Origin: Dyadobacter sp. UC 10
GTDB lineage: Bacteria; Bacteroidota; Bacteroidia; Cytophagales; Spirosomataceae
NCBI RefSeq assembly: GCF_008369915.1
Contig: NZ_VSRN01000001.1
Span: forward strand, 6,754,501-6,818,500
Direction: 5' to 3'
Length of the DNA: 64,000 bases
In this document: positions 61,905 through 64,000 of the stretch, one piece after another
Layout of the letters: every line of letters starts with the position of its first letter
Position numbering within the stretch: the first letter of the stretch is position 1
Notes under the pieces: generated by a model
Seen by the model: the letters and a program-made list of their open reading frames with translations, nothing else
The model's database searches: none
Told to the model about the DNA's origin: nothing
Made by a program: the position numbers and the translations under genes

Positions 61905-62519
61905 ATGTTGGTGTGCAGACTTGAGATAGACATTCCACATTCGCACATCAGATTTAAACAATCCCAAATCAAAGCCGCGCAAGTGAAAATCCCACGTCTG
62001 CTGGAAATCAGGCCCGTTAAAAACCTCCCGGGAAATCAATCGGAAAATACACTGCTGGGGGGCAAAGTGCAGGAGCTGATCCGTGTGATCGGCCAGTCGG
62101 CCGTAGATCCGCAACAGGCGCGTGAATACCAGCAGCAGATCTCGGAAGCTTTCAAAGCCGCCGAACAGATGCACAAAAAAGTTGCGCCTTTCCAGGCACT
62201 GGGCGAAGACAATTCACTTTCCAGGGAAGAACTACTGGAAGGCCTGGAAAAACTGCTCGCCGAAAATCAGATCGATAGTAAAATAAGCAATACAGGTACC
62301 GGCAGCAAAGGATTTCAAAAAGGGGTGGTACTGATCCTGGCAGTACTGCTGATCACAACCGGATTTGCGATGATCATCATGCCAGCACCCGCAAGCTTCG
62401 AAATAGCCACTGTTTTCTACTTCACGCCCCAGGATGGAGTGACTGTCATGGATCTGGTCTCCCTACTGGTCATTTTCGGCGGGGTGCTTTTGATCGTCTT
62501 AAACTTCAATAAGAAATGA
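61905..62519 (+). CDS. Unknown membrane protein coupled to the response-regulator gene
   Basis: 204 residues. I recognise no family. A mostly helical, Gln/Glu-rich cytoplasmic-type region (about 50-135) is followed by two membrane helices (GVVLILAVLLITTGFAMIIM and LVSLLVIFGGVLLIVLNF) and a short end. The stop overlaps the next start (ATGA at 62516-62519), so translation is coupled to the response regulator/phosphatase. It may anchor or sense for that protein; this is inference. Confidence 0.65.
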   Translation: MLVCRLEIDIPHSHIRFKQSQIKAAQVKIPRLLEIRPVKNLPGNQSENTLLGGKVQELIRVIGQSAVDPQQAREYQQQISEAFKAAEQMHKKVAPFQALGEDNSLSREELLEGLEKLLAENQIDSKISNTGTGSKGFQKGVVLILAVLLITTGFAMIIMPAPASFEIATVFYFTPQDGVTVMDLVSLLVIFGGVLLIVLNFNKK

Positions 62520-63673
62520 TCACCTTCCCCGAGCCGCCCACCAGTGTAAAAAAGATCCTTCTGGTGGAGGATAGCGTTCTTTTTGGGAAAGTAATAGAAG
62601 CGGCACTGCTCAAAGCTGGCTATGAATGCGCGTTCTGTCAATCGGCCGCCGGCGCCCTCGACTTGCTGTCGGAAGAGGTGCCCGACCTGATCATTTCCGA
62701 CTACGATATGCCCGGAATGAATGGTTTCCATTTTCGCCAGGCCGTTTTACTCAATCCAAAGATCAATGAAATCCCGTTCGTATTTTTGACCTCATTCACA
62801 GACAATTCGCTTGTGCTGGAAGGTTTGAATATGTACGCGCTGGATTTCATCAACAAAGAGACTCCGATCCCCGTGATCGTTTCCAAGCTGAATAACATTA
62901 TCAAATCGCTTGAAAATGAGCACCTTCGCTCCGTGCGGGAGCTAAAAATAGCGGCCGACGCCCTCAATGTAAAATCTATTCCGGTCAACGCGCCTGAATT
63001 GCCGGGTTTCAAAATATATTTTTGGCACAAAGGCTATCGGGGTTATCCCGGAGGCGACTTCATTGATTTCGTACAGGTCGACAGCCGGTACTGCTTTGCA
63101 TTTTTGGGCGATATCATGGGAAAGAAATGGAAAGCATGGTTTTTCACATTCGGCTTTCTGAGTTATATCCGCGCCGCTATCCGGTTTTGCGTGCTCGACA
63201 AAGATTTTAATCTGGATGAAATCGTTCAGAAGATCAATAAGCTCGTCTGCCTCGACGAAAGCCTGCAAAATATATTGTCAAGCCTGTCACTGGTTTTGCT
63301 CGACAATGAGACCGGCGAAGTGCATTATACCGGTGCGGGCGACCTGCCGCTGATAGGTTTTGAAACCGCCGACAAATCTGTTTCAAAAGTACAATCATCC
63401 GGCTTGTTGCTGGGGTTGCTGGAAGAAGGCTTCTACGACAAGCAGGTCCTGAAAATGCAACCCGGCGACCAGTTGGCGATATTCACGGATGGAATGATCG
63501 ATATTCCCGAAAACAATTCCAAGAAGAGCGACTATCCGTTTTTTGTCCAAAAGATCCGGCCTTACCTTGGCCAGCCGCACACTTTTGAACTGATCAAAAA
63601 ATACGTCTTGTCGGGCATCGACGACACTAATCAGCTGGACGATGCAAGCATTATTTTTATTGAAAAAAAGTAA
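62516..63673 (+). CDS. Response regulator with PP2C/SpoIIE-type phosphatase
   Basis: 385 residues. Receiver domain about 12-130 with phospho-acceptor Asp62 (SDYDMPGMNG), Thr92 and Lys114. PP2C domain about 165-385: YPGGDFIDFV, FLGDIMGKKWKAW, LAIFTDGMID and LDDASIIF hold the metal ligands. It should dephosphorylate a STAS antagonist when the receiver is phosphorylated, the logic of a partner-switching system. A STAS gene follows after six bases. Confidence 0.9.
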   Translation: MITFPEPPTSVKKILLVEDSVLFGKVIEAALLKAGYECAFCQSAAGALDLLSEEVPDLIISDYDMPGMNGFHFRQAVLLNPKINEIPFVFLTSFTDNSLVLEGLNMYALDFINKETPIPVIVSKLNNIIKSLENEHLRSVRELKIAADALNVKSIPVNAPELPGFKIYFWHKGYRGYPGGDFIDFVQVDSRYCFAFLGDIMGKKWKAWFFTFGFLSYIRAAIRFCVLDKDFNLDEIVQKINKLVCLDESLQNILSSLSLVLLDNETGEVHYTGAGDLPLIGFETADKSVSKVQSSGLLLGLLEEGFYDKQVLKMQPGDQLAIFTDGMIDIPENNSKKSDYPFFVQKIRPYLGQPHTFELIKKYVLSGIDDTNQLDDASIIFIEKK

Positions 63674-63679
63674 ACTCTG

Positions 63680-64000
63680 ATGCTATTAGAAACAAAAGAA
63701 ATAAACGGTGTGGTGCAGGCTACTATCCTTGCGGAAGAGGCCAATCTGTCGAATGCAGACCTGTTTAAAGAAGAAATGATTACGCTGATGGTAAACGGAA
63801 GCAAGCTGATCGTCGTCAGTTTTGAAAATGTGAAATACATCGACAGTTCATTTTTAGGAAGCCTGGTGGTCGCCCTCAAATACGGACTGCCCCGCAGCAT
63901 AGATATTTACCTGGTATCCCTGAAACCCGATGTACATAACCTACTGACACTGATCAGGATGGACAAAGTATTCAAGATATTCAAAGACTATGAGCAGGCT
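63680..64000 (+). CDS. STAS-domain anti-sigma-factor-antagonist type protein (partial)
   Basis: 107 residues seen before the window ends. STAS fold of the SpoIIAA type; the phospho-acceptor Ser is in VKYIDSSFLGSLVVAL. In a partner-switch the unphosphorylated form binds a HATPase kinase (RsbW-type) and frees its target. The kinase is not in the window and may lie just beyond the right edge. Confidence 0.85.
   Translation, partial: MLLETKEINGVVQATILAEEANLSNADLFKEEMITLMVNGSKLIVVSFENVKYIDSSFLGSLVVALKYGLPRSIDIYLVSLKPDVHNLLTLIRMDKVFKIFKDYEQA

Noticed and set aside
1..64000. CRISPR arrays, insertion sequences, prophage, tRNA or rRNA genes
   Set aside because: I looked for regular spaced repeats, transposase or integrase motifs and T-loop/acceptor patterns and found none. 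The only repeat clusters are at 7173-7297 and inside the lipoprotein gene.

Overview
The window looks like chromosomal DNA of a Bacteroidota bacterium of the Cytophagales (a Dyadobacter- or Spirosoma-like organism is my best guess from gene content; this is inference, not a database result). The reasons are: C-terminal type A sorting domains of the type IX secretion system on surface proteins; Bacteroidota-type promoter boxes (TAnnTTTG at -7, TTG/TTTG at -33); family signatures typical of the phylum (DUF3822 beside coaD, BT_3928-like DoxX protein beside DUF1599, DUF5683 between parB and dapB, a tandem pair of long signal peptidases I); and an archaeal/eukaryal-type prolyl-tRNA synthetase. Gene density is high. 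I see no insertion sequence, prophage, CRISPR array, tRNA or rRNA.

Layout. 1-7.2 kb: secreted sorting-domain protein, lipoprotein hydrolase, serine acetyltransferase, TetR regulator, polyphosphate kinase, aldo/keto reductase. 7.2-15 kb: a palindromic repeat cluster, pyrE, a CNNM/CorC membrane protein, two Nudix enzymes, coaD with DUF3822, a CBS protein, a RecD-like helicase and a Sua5-type tRNA-modification enzyme. 15-26.8 kb: a GMC oxidoreductase with its Tat-exported small subunit, an ABC-F ATPase, an exported beta-propeller protein, rpsT, the c-di-AMP cyclase cdaA with folP, then DUF1599/BT_3928/aroK and an OmpP1/FadL porin. 26.8-34 kb: an unusual Gly/Tyr/Ser-rich lipoprotein, proS, an FKBP isomerase, an AlbA_2 protein with dprA, and a GH13 branching-type enzyme. 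34-41.4 kb: a minus-strand cluster in the order parA-parB-DUF5683-dapB-lepB-lepB, preceded by a radical SAM gene and an Lrp regulator divergent from ald. 42.7-49.3 kb: a structured leader RNA before a DEAD-box helicase, then DinB, a Zn-phospholipase/nuclease, Dabb, ung, apaG and a methyltransferase. 49.4-56.6 kb: two large membrane proteins, a GH43, a secreted SGNH esterase, an EEP-family protein and EcsC. 56.6-59.2 kb: an MlaE-F-D lipid transporter. 59.2-64 kb: an Hpt protein, two family-2 glycosyltransferases, an unknown membrane protein translationally coupled to a response-regulator/PP2C phosphatase, and a STAS antagonist running off the window end.

Most of the window is housekeeping. The parts that ordinary annotation does not explain are: (1) the 42.83-42.99 kb leader upstream of the DEAD-box helicase, which has a good promoter, a foldable multi-arm RNA and two overlapping, mutually exclusive hairpins, the second a rho-independent terminator, as in a riboswitch or attenuator; (2) the partner-switching module at the right end, next to polysaccharide-type glycosyltransferases; (3) an ABC-F ATPase whose two composite ATP sites look unequal; (4) a four-cysteine cluster in the GMC oxidoreductase that resembles an iron-sulfur ligand set; and (5) the palindromic TTAGCTGTTGGC-type repeat cluster at 7.17-7.30 kb.
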